64,000 nucleotides of DNA, taken from contig NZ_AP024855.1 in NCBI RefSeq assembly GCF_024529955.1, forward strand, positions 930,001-994,000, written 5' to 3'. The number at the start of each line of letters is the position of its first letter. Position 1 is the stretch's first letter. Shown one piece after another: positions 1 through 8,977 of this stretch. Both the position numbers and the translations under genes were made by a program. Source of the stretch: Photobacterium toruni. GTDB taxonomy: Bacteria > Pseudomonadota > Gammaproteobacteria > Enterobacterales > Vibrionaceae. Under the pieces are notes generated by a model that was given only the letters and a program-made list of their open reading frames with translations, did not search any database and had not been told where the DNA came from.

Positions 1-663
1 AAGTAATACCCCTAATAAGTGTGCATAACCTAATAATGCATTAAAGCCTGTTTGAGCAAAAGTTTGAGCAACAAGGCCAAAAATACCAATAGGAGCAAGA
101 CGAATAATAAAGCGTACAATTAATGTTACGCCATCAGACATGTCTTGGAATACTTGTTTTGTTGCATCACTTGCTTGGTGTAGCGAGAAGCCTAATGCAA
201 TTGCCCATGCAAGAATACCAATAAAGTTACCTGTCATTAATGCATTGATTGGGTTATCGACAATTTTGAAAAATAGGGAATTAATAACTTCCGCAATACC
301 TTCAGGTGGAGCAATAGAGGTCGTGTTAGTAACAAGCGTTAAAGTGGTAGGAAAAAGAAAGCTCATTGCTACTGCGGTAAATGCTGCTAATAATGTTCCT
401 AATAAATAAAGGAAAATTATTGGCTTCATATTTGTGTGAGTACCTTTTTTTTGATTGGCAATTGATGATGCCACCAAAATAAACACTAAGATAGGTGCGA
501 CAGCCTTTAATGCGGCAACAAATAGCCCGCCCAAAGAGCTCATACTCAGTGCTGATGATGGGGAGATAACGGCTAAAGCAACACCGGCAATAATACCCAC
601 CAATATTTGTATTACTAAACTGCCATTAGCGACTCTGGCAAGAAAGGGTTGTGATTGGCTCAT
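1..663 (-). CDS. sstT: Serine/threonine:Na+ symporter SstT (5' part, runs off the window)
   Basis: Dicarboxylate/amino acid:cation symporter family. Translating the minus strand from the ATG at 663 gives 221 residues that stay open to base 1, so the C-terminal half lies outside. The N-terminus ([20 protein letters not shown]) and the stretch [18 protein letters not shown], followed by [20 protein letters not shown], match the SstT pattern closely. In this family the protein imports L-serine and L-threonine with sodium across the inner membrane. Several hydrophobic segments are visible. An AGGATG ribosome-binding site sits just before the start. The gene stands alone, upstream of a 410-base gap. 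The identification is firm; substrate specificity is taken from the family. Confidence 0.9.
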   Translation of the reverse strand, partial: MSQSQPFLARVANGSLVIQILVGIIAGVALAVISPSSALSMSSLGGLFVAALKAVAPILVFILVASSIANQKKGTHTNMKPIIFLYLLGTLLAAFTAVAMSFLFPTTLTLVTNTTSIAPPEGIAEVINSLFFKIVDNPINALMTGNFIGILAWAIALGFSLHQASDATKQVFQDMSDGVTLIVRFIIRLAPIGIFGLVAQTFAQTGFNALLGYAHLLGVLL

Positions 664-1073
664 AGTTCATCCTGCATTTTTATTGTTGTGTTTGTTTGTG
701 TTTGCGTTTTATATTTTGTAACAGAAACATTTTTTAACAGGATCTGTTTAAAATAGCCAGTCTTCTTTTAATAAGCATACTTATTGCTGTTTTTTAACAA
801 TCTCTATTACGATAATTTTACAATTAAGCAGCAATATGCGTATTTTTATTGGTGTGCGTCACGTAAATAAAAAATATTAATTAAGATAAGATGGTTAATC
901 ATTGCGAATTTATTGGGTGTTTTGTTTGCCGAAATGGAGGGTAATGTTGCTTTGTTTTACATTTAGTTACAGAAAGGAAAACGCCTAAAATTGGTTTGTT
1001 CCTATCAATATAGCAACCAATCTTAAGCGTTTTGATAAGGCTATTGAAGTAGCCTTCTATTTTTTAGTATCCG
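664..1073. other. Intergenic gap between sstT and batD
   Basis: The gap lies between the start of sstT and the end of the bat operon, both on the minus strand. It holds the sstT promoter region (AT-rich, not resolved to exact boxes) and the hairpin that probably ends the bat operon, listed separately. A second short hairpin with stem AAGGCTA/TAGCCTT and a following T-run lies at about 1037-1065 on the plus strand. No convincing open reading frame was seen. Confidence 0.6.
978..1034 (-). terminator. Probable intrinsic terminator of the bat operon
   Basis: A long interrupted hairpin pairs AAAACGC with GCGTTTT and ATTGGTT with AACCAAT around an 18-base loop. Read on the minus strand it lies about 40 bases past the batD stop and is followed by TTTTCCTTTCT, the expected U-rich tail. 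Confidence 0.55.
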
Positions 1074-2744
1074 TTATTGAGGGTCTAGACTCGATAATGT
1101 CATAGATGGCTGTTTTGTTATTGTAAGTTGTTTAGCTTGGGTTAATAACGTCAATAATATTTGGTTGTTCCATACTCTCTCTAAAGGAGAATAATGAACC
1201 GCCATCATTGATTGAACTTCATTATCGAGTTGTTGTAATAACTGTGGTTGGGTTGTGAGTATTGAATATTGTTGTGCTCGCCATTGTTGATAGTAAGTTT
1301 GTACTTTTATCGGATCATTGGCTTTAATGGAATTTTCAAGATCTGATATAACAGTTGTTTTTTCTGCAGTAACTATTGACGGCATAACCGCTGTTTGTTG
1401 GCGTTTTTTAACTAGTAATACCAAGGTAATTAACCATAAGCTGGCAAAAAATAGCGTAGCCCATGGCCAGATAGTTGTTGTTATAGACGCTTTTTCTGAA
1501 TTAATTGATACTGCTGGTGGTATTGCAGCTGGCGGTGACAATTGATTATTTGCTGTCGGATCGGCAATTACGTTTAAGGTTAAACCTGTAATTTCACTTT
1601 GTTGTTGTTTCGCCACGGTGGTATTCCACCAATTAATGGTGAGAGGCGGTAGTGACACTTTACCTGCTTGGCGAGGAATAATGACTTGTTTTAACGTCAT
1701 AACGCTGTAACCATTTTCAGTACGGTATTCAGGTTTTTCATTGTAAAGTCGTATTGTATCAGGGTAAGTTAAATTGATATTGGGCATATTACTTTGAGCG
1801 ACATCTTTAATTCGTAATGTAATGGTACGAGTGATGGGCTCACCAACCTTAACGGTAACGATGTTTTGGTTCGAAACTTGTGGTTGCCATGTTTGTTGTA
1901 ATTGTAAATTGGGGGTTGGTAACCATAACCCTTTGTAATCAGTAGGTTTAGCTTTGATGTCTACGGTGATACTTTTCGCGCTTTCATTTACGGGAATATT
2001 AACGCCTGAGTTAAAACCATTAGCACCGCGTACAGCATTCCCGTTGAATGTTGAGCCGTGAATGATCACCTTTCCTGCTTTTTCCGCTGTAATTTGATAA
2101 TTACGCGTAATGACTAAATAACGTCGACCATTTTGGACGATATTGTTTTGAGCATCTTGACCTACTTGTGATACAGCTAAACCATCACCGGATGGGGCGG
2201 TTAATGAGGCTTGAGAAAGTTGCTCACCAATGAGCATTTTCACGCGATAATTAATACTTTCACCCACATAAAGCGTATTTTTATCGATTGCAGCCGTCAC
2301 TTGAATATTAGCTTGGTTTGATACTGCGGCATTATTTTTTTGACTGCTTTTGAGTACGCTAATTGTAATAGGTGTTGTTTGAGAGCTACCAATTTTAAAG
2401 GCAGGTATAGTTGCGGTTCCAACCTTTTTAGCTGCAAGGGCAAGCGTCCATGTTGTATTGCGAGACATGGTTCCATTTATTAACGATGTTGAGCTACTGA
2501 CGCTGGGCTGACCATAAGCAAAATCAGATCTTAATACACTAAAATCGACACTGTTAGGGTTGATTGCAGTATCAACTGAAACAGTTAGTTCAAACACTTG
2601 ATTAACGGCAACAATATTTTTCGATACTGTCGCTTCTGCTTGCGCAGCCATTGCTTGTAAGGGCAATAATGCCATGAGCATGGTTAGAAGTAATAACCAT
2701 GGTGATTGGCTTTTTTTAGTCCAAATTTTTTGATTTACTGACAT
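1074..2744 (-). CDS. batD: BatD family protein
   Basis: BatD proteins are single-span membrane proteins with large periplasmic beta-rich domains, found in Bat (aerotolerance) operons. The sequence shows a signal peptide (hydrophobic LLLLTMLMALLPL ending at AMA-AQ), a long extracytoplasmic region containing INYRVKMLIGEQ and PLTINWWNT stretches typical of the family, and a membrane anchor near residue 435 (WPWATLFFASLWLITLVLLV) followed by a cytoplasmic tail of about 110 residues. The start at 2744 was chosen because it gives a normal signal peptide; an in-frame ATG at 2765 would overlap the upstream gene by 7 bases. It is the last gene of the operon. Its biochemical role is not established; participation in a membrane VWA/TPR complex is inferred from context. 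Confidence 0.85.
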   Translation of the reverse strand: MSVNQKIWTKKSQSPWLLLLTMLMALLPLQAMAAQAEATVSKNIVAVNQVFELTVSVDTAINPNSVDFSVLRSDFAYGQPSVSSSTSLINGTMSRNTTWTLALAAKKVGTATIPAFKIGSSQTTPITISVLKSSQKNNAAVSNQANIQVTAAIDKNTLYVGESINYRVKMLIGEQLSQASLTAPSGDGLAVSQVGQDAQNNIVQNGRRYLVITRNYQITAEKAGKVIIHGSTFNGNAVRGANGFNSGVNIPVNESAKSITVDIKAKPTDYKGLWLPTPNLQLQQTWQPQVSNQNIVTVKVGEPITRTITLRIKDVAQSNMPNINLTYPDTIRLYNEKPEYRTENGYSVMTLKQVIIPRQAGKVSLPPLTINWWNTTVAKQQQSEITGLTLNVIADPTANNQLSPPAAIPPAVSINSEKASITTTIWPWATLFFASLWLITLVLLVKKRQQTAVMPSIVTAEKTTVISDLENSIKANDPIKVQTYYQQWRAQQYSILTTQPQLLQQLDNEVQSMMAVHYSPLERVWNNQILLTLLTQAKQLTITKQPSMTLSSLDPQ

Positions 2745-2758
2745 TTTTATTTTCTCTA

Positions 2759-4927
2759 TTACCATGGTTTATTACTTTGTTGCTGCTTGGCTCTTTGCTG
2801 TGCTTGCAACATTAATTGGGCTCGAATTAACTCCGCTGTATCATCGGGTACTTGTTCAAGCTTTTTCAATATAGGGTTGCTTACTGAAAGCACTTGCTGC
2901 TGTTCACCGGTTGGTTTTCCTTGTTGCATTGTTACTGTTGATGGTTGTTGATCTTTACCGTCTTTATTTGGTTGCTTCGCTTGTTGAGCTTGTTGAGCTT
3001 GTTGAGCTTGTTGAGCTTGTTGAGCTTGTTGAGCTTGTTGGCTTAATGCTTGCTGTGCATTATTTTGAGCTTGCTGTTTCTTTTTTGCTTCACTCATTGA
3101 CGGTTGTTGTTGTTGTTGGTCTTTATTGCCTTGCTGACCTTGCTGACCTTGCTGACCTTGCTGACCTTGCTGACCTTGTTGCTGTTGGTCTTTATTGCTT
3201 TGCTGACCTTGTTGCTGTTGGTCTTTATTGCTTTGCTGACCTTGTTGCTGCTGGTCTTTATTGCCTTGCTGACCTTGTTGCTGCTGGTCTTTATTGCCTT
3301 GCTGACCTTGTTGCTGCTGGTCTTTATTGCCTTGCTGACCTTGTTGCTGCTGGTCTTTATTGCCTTGCTGACCTTGTTGCTGCTGGTCTTTATTGCCTTG
3401 CTGACCTTGTTGCTGCTGGTCTTTATTGCCTTGCTGACCTTGTTGCTGCTGGTCTTTATTGCCTTGCTGACCTTGTTGCTGCTGGTCTTTATTGCCTTGC
3501 TGACCTTGTTGCTGCTGGTCTTTATTGCCTTGCTGACCTTGTTGCTGCTGGTCTTTATTGCTTTGCTGACCTTGTTTCCCTGATTTTTTTTGTTGCTGTT
3601 GTTTTTGCTTTTCAGCTTGCTCAACAATACTGAGATTTTTCTTAGCATCAGCGAAATCAGGTTGTTGTTTTAACAGCTTCTCATAAGTCGCAGCGGCTTT
3701 TTTATAATCACCTTTTTGAGCATAAGCATTGCCGAGATTATATTGCGAAGTTGGATCTTGTAGTGGCTTTAAGGTCTCTATCGCTTGATCATATTGCTGG
3801 GCTTTATATTCAGCAATACCTTTCCATTGTGGTGACGTAAACTCTTGGGCCGCTTGTTTATAATTGCCATCAGTAAATGTTTCATACGCTTGGCGGTTAG
3901 TGTTGGTCCATGGACTTGCTTGCGCGTGATCAATGGGGATCAAAATAAACATTGCAGCTAAAACAACACCACGACGAAATCCCAGTAACGCTAATAATAG
4001 CAGTGGAATAATTAACCAGAAACCGCCGTTTAAACGTTCTTGTAATTCTTTCTGATGACCTTTTTCTCTGCTGGCTAATGGTTTTGCTGTAAAGTTAATA
4101 ATCGCATTAACATCATTATCCGTCGCTTGAGCCATTTGTAATATGCCACCAGTACTGTCCGTAATTGACATTAACGTATTAATATCAATTTTACTGATAA
4201 CGGGAGTGCCGTTTTTAGACAATAAACTGCCATCGGGAAGTAAGATCGGTGCGCCTTCAACAGTACCCATTGCAAGAATAGAGACGCGGTAATGCGTTCC
4301 TTTAAGATCGGCCAATGCTTGTTGAGCAACGGCTTTGGTTATACCGTCTGTCATTAAAATAATATCACCACTATTATGGCCTGCTTGCTTGAGTAATCGT
4401 ATGGCTTCAGCAAGGCCTGATGCTGCATTGTTTCCTGCAATTGGCATAATATTAGGGGATAAGTTTGGAATTAAATTGCGCAATGTGCTGCTATCTGTTG
4501 TTAATGGACTGACTTCATAGCCATCGCCAGCAAAAGCAACCAGACCAGTACTACCTTCTTTCCAACCAGGTAGCATATCTAACGCTTTAAATCTTTCTTG
4601 AGTTAGACGGTTAGGTTTTATGTCTGTTGCGTACATTGATTGCGACATGTTCATCACTAATACGCGTGCTCCACTTAGGTTATAAGCGGGAAGTTTAACT
4701 TTTTGCCAGCTCGGTCCTGCCATGGCGATGACTGCGATAAATGAGCCTAATGCGAATAAAACAATTGGCCATCTTTTTGACTGTTGCTGGGTTAGCCCCA
4801 ATTTTTGTGCAAGGTGGGGAGCAATTAAGCCTGAATGCTGTGCTTTACCTTTTAGCCATGGCAGAACAATGATCACAGGAATTAATGCAGCAAACCACAA
4901 TGGATGTAGAAAGGTAAAATCAGCCAT
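2759..4927 (-). CDS. batB: BatB/BatC fusion: VWA domain, TPR repeats and glutamine-rich tandem-repeat tail
   Basis: Residues 1-80 hold two membrane spans, residues 85-280 a von Willebrand A domain, then a further span (about 305-330), TPR units (about 355-435) and a long low-complexity C-terminal tail. The tail (about 440-650) has 12 in-frame copies of an 11-residue unit (GNKDQQQQGQQ type) plus GQQ and AQQ triplet repeats. The TPR part corresponds to BatC, so this is a BatB-BatC fusion. The metal-site motif DxSxS reads NMSQS, with Asn at position 93 (codon AAC) in place of Asp, while the downstream TDG is intact. GAGGAAA precedes the ATG. It overlaps batA by 8 bases, indicating coupled translation. 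It probably anchors protein-protein contacts in the periplasmic membrane assembly; direct function is unknown. Confidence 0.88.
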   Translation of the reverse strand: MADFTFLHPLWFAALIPVIIVLPWLKGKAQHSGLIAPHLAQKLGLTQQQSKRWPIVLFALGSFIAVIAMAGPSWQKVKLPAYNLSGARVLVMNMSQSMYATDIKPNRLTQERFKALDMLPGWKEGSTGLVAFAGDGYEVSPLTTDSSTLRNLIPNLSPNIMPIAGNNAASGLAEAIRLLKQAGHNSGDIILMTDGITKAVAQQALADLKGTHYRVSILAMGTVEGAPILLPDGSLLSKNGTPVISKIDINTLMSITDSTGGILQMAQATDNDVNAIINFTAKPLASREKGHQKELQERLNGGFWLIIPLLLLALLGFRRGVVLAAMFILIPIDHAQASPWTNTNRQAYETFTDGNYKQAAQEFTSPQWKGIAEYKAQQYDQAIETLKPLQDPTSQYNLGNAYAQKGDYKKAAATYEKLLKQQPDFADAKKNLSIVEQAEKQKQQQQKKSGKQGQQSNKDQQQQGQQGNKDQQQQGQQGNKDQQQQGQQGNKDQQQQGQQGNKDQQQQGQQGNKDQQQQGQQGNKDQQQQGQQGNKDQQQQGQQGNKDQQQQGQQGNKDQQQQGQQSNKDQQQQGQQSNKDQQQQGQQGQQGQQGQQGQQGNKDQQQQQPSMSEAKKKQQAQNNAQQALSQQAQQAQQAQQAQQAQQAQQAKQPNKDGKDQQPSTVTMQQGKPTGEQQQVLSVSNPILKKLEQVPDDTAELIRAQLMLQAQQRAKQQQSNKPW
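2981..3040. repeat. 9-bp tandem repeat encoding AQQ triplets
   Basis: Six near-perfect TTGTTGAGC units lie inside the batB/C tail. Each copy adds or removes three residues without shifting frame. Confidence 0.85.
3134..3178. repeat. 9-bp tandem repeat encoding GQQ triplets
   Basis: Five perfect copies of CTGACCTTG lie directly next to the 33-bp array and look like a fragment of the same unit that expanded separately. Confidence 0.85.
3176..3571. repeat. 33-bp minisatellite, 12 copies, inside batB/C
   Basis: The landmark GGTCTTTATTG recurs every 33 bases from 3187 to 3550, giving 12 units. Nine central units are essentially identical; the edge units differ by G/S codon changes. Because 33 is divisible by three, all frames stay open through the array, which explains the long spurious reading frames on both strands. 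Copy number should be prone to change by slippage or recombination, and short-read assemblies may miscount it. Confidence 0.92.
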
Positions 4928-5885
4928 GACGTTTCCTCATAAAAGCGATGATAACGGATAAAAGCAGTGCTAACGCTAATGGATAACGGAATAGCTCATC
5001 ACGTGGTCGCCATGTTTGTTGAGCATTATTAACGGGTTGAAGTTTATTAATAACATCGTAAATTTTTGCGAGTTGTTGTGGATTTCGCGCGCGGAAATAC
5101 TCACCGCCAGTCATCGCAGCGATCTTGCTTAATGTTTTTTCATCCAGATCTGATGACGGATTGACAACTCGATCTCCAAAGAAGCCTTTTTGAATCATTT
5201 TGTCAGCACCTACACCTATGGTATAAATTTTAACGTGGCTTTCTTGTGCCAGTTTTGCTGCTTCAATAGGATCGATAACGCCTGAAGTATTCCCCCCATC
5301 ACTGAGTAAAATAATCACTCGTTGTGGTGCTTTACTGTCGATAAAGGTTTTTGTTGCAACCCCAAGTCCTTCACCAATTGCAGTACTTTGGCCAATTAAG
5401 CCCAGTACGGTGCGATTAAGTTGTTGTTCAACGGTTTTGCGATCAAAGGTTAATGGTGTTTGTAAGTAGCCATGATCAGCAAAGACGACCAGTCCAATAC
5501 GATCACCTTTCCGTTTAGCAATAAAATCAGCCAATACATGTTTGACGGCAGTGAGCCGATCAATACTTTGACCATTTTTAGTCACCATGTCTGGAATGGC
5601 CATTGATCCTGAAAGATCGACCGCCAATAGCATGTCTCTGTGTTCTGGTTTGATTTCTATCGGATCGCCATACCATACTGGTCGAGCCATTGCACACACA
5701 AGGCTCACCCATACTAAAGTCATTAACACTTTTCGAATAATAGAGCTGGGTTGTTTTTGGCCAACACCTTGCGGTAGCTGAGGCAAATGAATCGCTGCAG
5801 GTTGTGCGATGGGTTTACTGAATCGATAAACGAACCAAGCTAATGGTAATAAGGCCCATGCCCATAGCCATACAAATTCAAACAT
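4920..5885 (-). CDS. batA: BatA: VWA-domain membrane protein
   Basis: This 321-residue protein has two N-terminal membrane spans (about 5-22 and 50-70), a VWA domain (about 85-285) and a C-terminal span (about 300-316). The metal-ion-dependent adhesion site is intact: D90-L-S-G-S, and LLSDGGNTSG further on. AAGGAG lies 7 bases before the ATG. The stop overlaps the start of batB by 8 bases and the start overlaps DUF4381 by 8 bases. Within the Bat operon BatA is thought to act with BatB as a pair of membrane-held VWA proteins exposed to the periplasm. In contrast to its partner it keeps all metal-binding residues. Confidence 0.92.
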   Translation of the reverse strand: MFEFVWLWAWALLPLAWFVYRFSKPIAQPAAIHLPQLPQGVGQKQPSSIIRKVLMTLVWVSLVCAMARPVWYGDPIEIKPEHRDMLLAVDLSGSMAIPDMVTKNGQSIDRLTAVKHVLADFIAKRKGDRIGLVVFADHGYLQTPLTFDRKTVEQQLNRTVLGLIGQSTAIGEGLGVATKTFIDSKAPQRVIILLSDGGNTSGVIDPIEAAKLAQESHVKIYTIGVGADKMIQKGFFGDRVVNPSSDLDEKTLSKIAAMTGGEYFRARNPQQLAKIYDVINKLQPVNNAQQTWRPRDELFRYPLALALLLSVIIAFMRKRHG

Positions 5886-6402
5886 TGGACGACTCCTTAG
5901 TGATCATCGATGAAGCATTACCATGATCATTGTTTTTTGCGGGCAGGGCATGGTGTAGCCATAATAATGCCTGCTGCTGGCATTCTTGAAATTGTTGTTC
6001 GGTGAGAGGTTTTGAGGAAAAAAGACCTTGCTGCCATAGTTGCTGTTGTTTGATAAAACCACGGTATTTCGTTGGTAATTGCTGATCAAGAAAAGTCAGC
6101 CATTGTATACCTGTTAAAGGGGCTATAACCGTCCGTGGAAAATAGCTTAATGCCGCTTGTTTCAGTACCGTATTAACTGCCGTAATACCATCGTTAAAGC
6201 GGTAGGTTTTTAATAGGGTAAGAGCTTCTTTTTTCGCTGTAAAATAATGACGGTGAGAGCGAAAACGATACCCTCCCAAACTTATAAGAATAAGGCTAAC
6301 AATAATTACTGCCCACCATCCCCAAGCAAGAGGCCAAAAGCTTGGTTCTGTGTGAAGATGAATATCCGCCAATGGCAATGCTGGTGCTGTAAGTTGTGTC
6401 AT
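5878..6402 (-). CDS. DUF4381 family membrane protein
   Basis: The 174-residue protein has one N-terminal membrane span (about 28-45, WGWWAVIIVSLILISLGG) and a cytoplasmic region with TLLKTYRFNDGITAVNTVLKQAALSYFP-like helices and the motif LTGIQWLTFLDQ, typical of DUF4381 proteins. These are regular members of MoxR-Bat operons and sit between the DUF58 and batA genes, exactly as here. The ATG overlaps the DUF58 stop by one base (TAATG), with AAGGAATAAGG upstream. Molecular function is unknown; a structural role in the complex is inferred. Confidence 0.8.
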   Translation of the reverse strand: MTQLTAPALPLADIHLHTEPSFWPLAWGWWAVIIVSLILISLGGYRFRSHRHYFTAKKEALTLLKTYRFNDGITAVNTVLKQAALSYFPRTVIAPLTGIQWLTFLDQQLPTKYRGFIKQQQLWQQGLFSSKPLTEQQFQECQQQALLWLHHALPAKNNDHGNASSMITKESSNV

Positions 6403-7352
6403 TACCTTATTCCTTGAGAATGAGCGCCAAGTTGTTGCAATAGCGGCTGTGCGGCAGAAAGAGTATGCAATGGTATAGCAAGTGAGGTTGCCATTTCATG
6501 AATAAAATTCTGATGTATTTGATATTGTTGGCTGAGTGAATCACGTGTTTTTTTTGCCGAGAAATCCAGCCATGCTGATTGTTGATTATCAGTAACATGC
6601 TCATAGCCACGGAATTGTGTTTGCCCTTGTTCAAGTGGATCATGAATTTGGACAAATTGAATACGATTATGCTGTCGAAGTTGGCTTAAGCGACGTTTAT
6701 CAGTAGTTTTTAGTGTATAAAAATCACTGATAATAATAATTTCACTGCCTTTGGGGCATAGATAATGTAACCGTTTAAGTGCAATTGAAAAACCATCGTG
6801 GTTGGTGGTATTTACCGCTTGTAGAGCATCGTGTTGAGCTGAAATTAATGCATTAATAATCTGTAATGGCCCACGCTGACGCGCTGTAGGTTTACACTCT
6901 ATAGTATTAATTCCATTATAAATAATGGCACCAATACGATCTTGCTCATCTATAGCTAACCAACTTAATAGACTCGCAAAATGTGCTGCTTGTACTGATT
7001 TTAATAGTAACTGTGAACCAAATTGCATGCTATTACTGAGGTCGATAAACAGCATAATCGGCTGTTCACGTTCTTCGGTAAATAATTTGGTGTGCGTTTT
7101 TCCTGTACGCGCAGTTACTCGCCAGTCAATAGAACGGATATCATCGCCAGCTTGATAAGGGCGCACTTCTGAGAAGTTCATTCCACGCCCTTTGTGGCGG
7201 CTTTGATGATGACCATTGAGTTGTGACCAAATACTTTTAGCGGGTGCCAGCCATCTTACCGCTTGATTTTTATATTGCAGTAGCTCTGCTAGACACACAT
7301 TGACGCCATCGCTATGGAGTGGCAGCGCTACGTTGATGTGTGTAGGTTTCAT
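6402..7352 (-). CDS. DUF58 domain protein
   Basis: A cytoplasmic protein of 316 residues with the DUF58 hallmark at about residues 65-85 (VRPYQAGDDIRSIDWRVTAR), followed by a VWA-like fold with FIDLSNSM and IIIISDFYTL. DUF58 proteins pair with MoxR ATPases in almost all bacteria that have them. Its ATG overlaps the moxR stop (ATGA), which indicates tight co-translation. It probably links the AAA+ chaperone to the membrane VWA proteins; this is inferred from operon conservation. Confidence 0.88.
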   Translation of the reverse strand: MKPTHINVALPLHSDGVNVCLAELLQYKNQAVRWLAPAKSIWSQLNGHHQSRHKGRGMNFSEVRPYQAGDDIRSIDWRVTARTGKTHTKLFTEEREQPIMLFIDLSNSMQFGSQLLLKSVQAAHFASLLSWLAIDEQDRIGAIIYNGINTIECKPTARQRGPLQIINALISAQHDALQAVNTTNHDGFSIALKRLHYLCPKGSEIIIISDFYTLKTTDKRRLSQLRQHNRIQFVQIHDPLEQGQTQFRGYEHVTDNQQSAWLDFSAKKTRDSLSQQYQIHQNFIHEMATSLAIPLHTLSAAQPLLQQLGAHSQGIR

Positions 7353-8305
7353 AAGCTAGCGACCTGAGAAATAAGTGTTTCAACCACTTGATCTGCAGCA
7401 ATACCTTCAGCTTGTGCCTCATAACTTAATAATAGGCGGTGGCGTAATACAGGGTAAGCCATAATCTGAACATCTTCTGGTGTGACAAAATCACGACCAC
7501 TAAGCCAAGCGTGAGCACGTGCACAACGATCAAGTGCTAATGTTGCACGTGGACTAACCCCCATTTGTAACCATGATTGTAATTGTTCACTAAAACGATG
7601 TGGTTCACGTGTCGCCATGACTAATCGAATAATGTAATGCTCAACATCATCAGCCATATGAATATTTAATATTTCTTTTCGAGCGGCAAAAATATCACTT
7701 TGACTAATACAGATTGGTTCTGATTTTTCTACACCAAGCGCTTCACCACGATTAAGACGTAGAATTTCAAGCTCGCTTTCAGCATTAGGGTAGTCAACAT
7801 TAAGTTGTAATAAAAAGCGATCTAATTGTGCTTCAGGAAGTGGATAAGTTCCCTCTTGCTCGATTGGATTTTGGGTCGCCATTACTAAAAATAATTCTGG
7901 TAATGGGTAAGTTTTACGACCCGCCGTAATTTGTTTTTCAGCCATTGCTTCTAACATCGCGGCCTGCACTTTAGCGGGGGCGCGGTTAATTTCATCTGCT
8001 AGTACTAATGAGTTAAAGATAGGACCGGGTTGAAAAGTAAATTCAGCGGTCTCAGGACGGAAAATATCAGTACCTGTTAAATCTGAAGGCAATAAATCGG
8101 GAGTGAATTGGATACGATGAAAGTCGCCTTCAATGCAATCAGACAGTACTTTTACAGCCCGTGTTTTTGCTAGTCCAGGAGGACCTTCAACAAGAATATG
8201 CCCATCTGCTAGTAACGCAATTAAGAGTTGTTTGACTAAATTAGGCTGACCGATAACCTGACTTTGAAGGTAATCATTTAGACGTTGGAATGTGCTTGCT
8301 AACAT
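7349..8305 (-). CDS. MoxR-family AAA+ ATPase
   Basis: MoxR ATPases are chaperone-like AAA+ proteins that help assemble VWA-containing complexes. The sequence shows Walker A (VEGPPGLAKT), Walker B (VLADEINRAP), sensor motif MATQNPIEQEGTYPLPEAQ and arginine-containing AQLDRFLLQ. The start at 8305 (MLASTFQRL) has AAAGGAAA eight bases upstream and gives 318 residues; an in-frame TTG at 8329 lacks a ribosome-binding site. It is the first gene of the six-gene operon. The promoter should lie in the AT-rich gap upstream. Confidence 0.93.
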   Translation of the reverse strand: MLASTFQRLNDYLQSQVIGQPNLVKQLLIALLADGHILVEGPPGLAKTRAVKVLSDCIEGDFHRIQFTPDLLPSDLTGTDIFRPETAEFTFQPGPIFNSLVLADEINRAPAKVQAAMLEAMAEKQITAGRKTYPLPELFLVMATQNPIEQEGTYPLPEAQLDRFLLQLNVDYPNAESELEILRLNRGEALGVEKSEPICISQSDIFAARKEILNIHMADDVEHYIIRLVMATREPHRFSEQLQSWLQMGVSPRATLALDRCARAHAWLSGRDFVTPEDVQIMAYPVLRHRLLLSYEAQAEGIAADQVVETLISQVASL

Positions 8306-8977
8306 ACAGATATTTCCTTTGGTATTCAAAATACTGAAGATGAAACAGTTTTTTTTCGGACTACTAAATCTTGATTAAGTTCACATTTAATTCTCTTATT
8401 GATGAAAAGAGATCATGAAATCTATGTGATTGATTGAATAATTTTTATGTTTAATCGTATTGGGATGAAAGTTATAGCTTCAATCTATAAATTATGTTTT
8501 GTGCCATTTTTGTAACATTTCCAATGCGGATCAAAATAATAGCAATCGTTATCTTTTTGAAACGTCATCAAATAATATGCCTATATAAATATCTCATAAC
8601 ATTAGCATTTAATAACAAATATTTAACGGTTTAGGTTATTGTTTGTTTTTTTTTGTTTGTAATTGTTTAATTTAAAATGGTTTTTATTTTTACAGTGTTG
8701 ATTGTGAGAGATGACTAAATGTTAAAACTAATGATAAAGTAATTTGTTAGTGACTTTTTTGTTAATAGTGAGTGTTTGCAGTTCTAAAAATGTTAACTCC
8801 TTTGCTTGCCATAGATATGCATCTGTGTTGTTATGTTCGTTATATGCAATATGTTTGTAATTAATTGGTGTTATCTTGAATCTGTCATCAGACAAGTGAT
8901 CACCAAATGTAATCATAAACTTGCTTAAAAATTTATTTTAATAAATACAAATAAGATCAAAGGAAGGAGCCTTAGAA
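8306..8977. other. 672-base intergenic region between the moxR and phaB starts
   Basis: This divergent gap must contain promoters for both the bat and pha operons. It is very AT-rich with several A- and T-tracts (for example around 8641-8690). A 62-codon minus-strand frame at 8728-8916 begins with ATG but has no ribosome-binding site and no recognisable similarity; it is more likely chance. No riboswitch or RNA gene was recognised. Confidence 0.55.

Noticed and set aside
1037..1065. Plus-strand terminator hairpin in the sstT-batD gap
   Set aside because: The stem and T-run are real, but no plus-strand gene precedes it, so I do not assign it to a transcript.
3176..3571. Possible CRISPR array
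   Set aside because: Units are contiguous with no spacers and code in frame for a protein tail.
2911..3648. Long open frames on both strands over the batB/C repeat (leucine-rich, VSKAIKTSSNK-type)
   Set aside because: They are produced by the 33-bp repeat, whose length keeps every frame open; no ribosome-binding site or sensible domain is seen.
8728..8916. 62-codon minus-strand frame in the moxR-phaB gap
   Set aside because: No ribosome-binding site, no similarity recognised, and it lies in very AT-rich promoter DNA.
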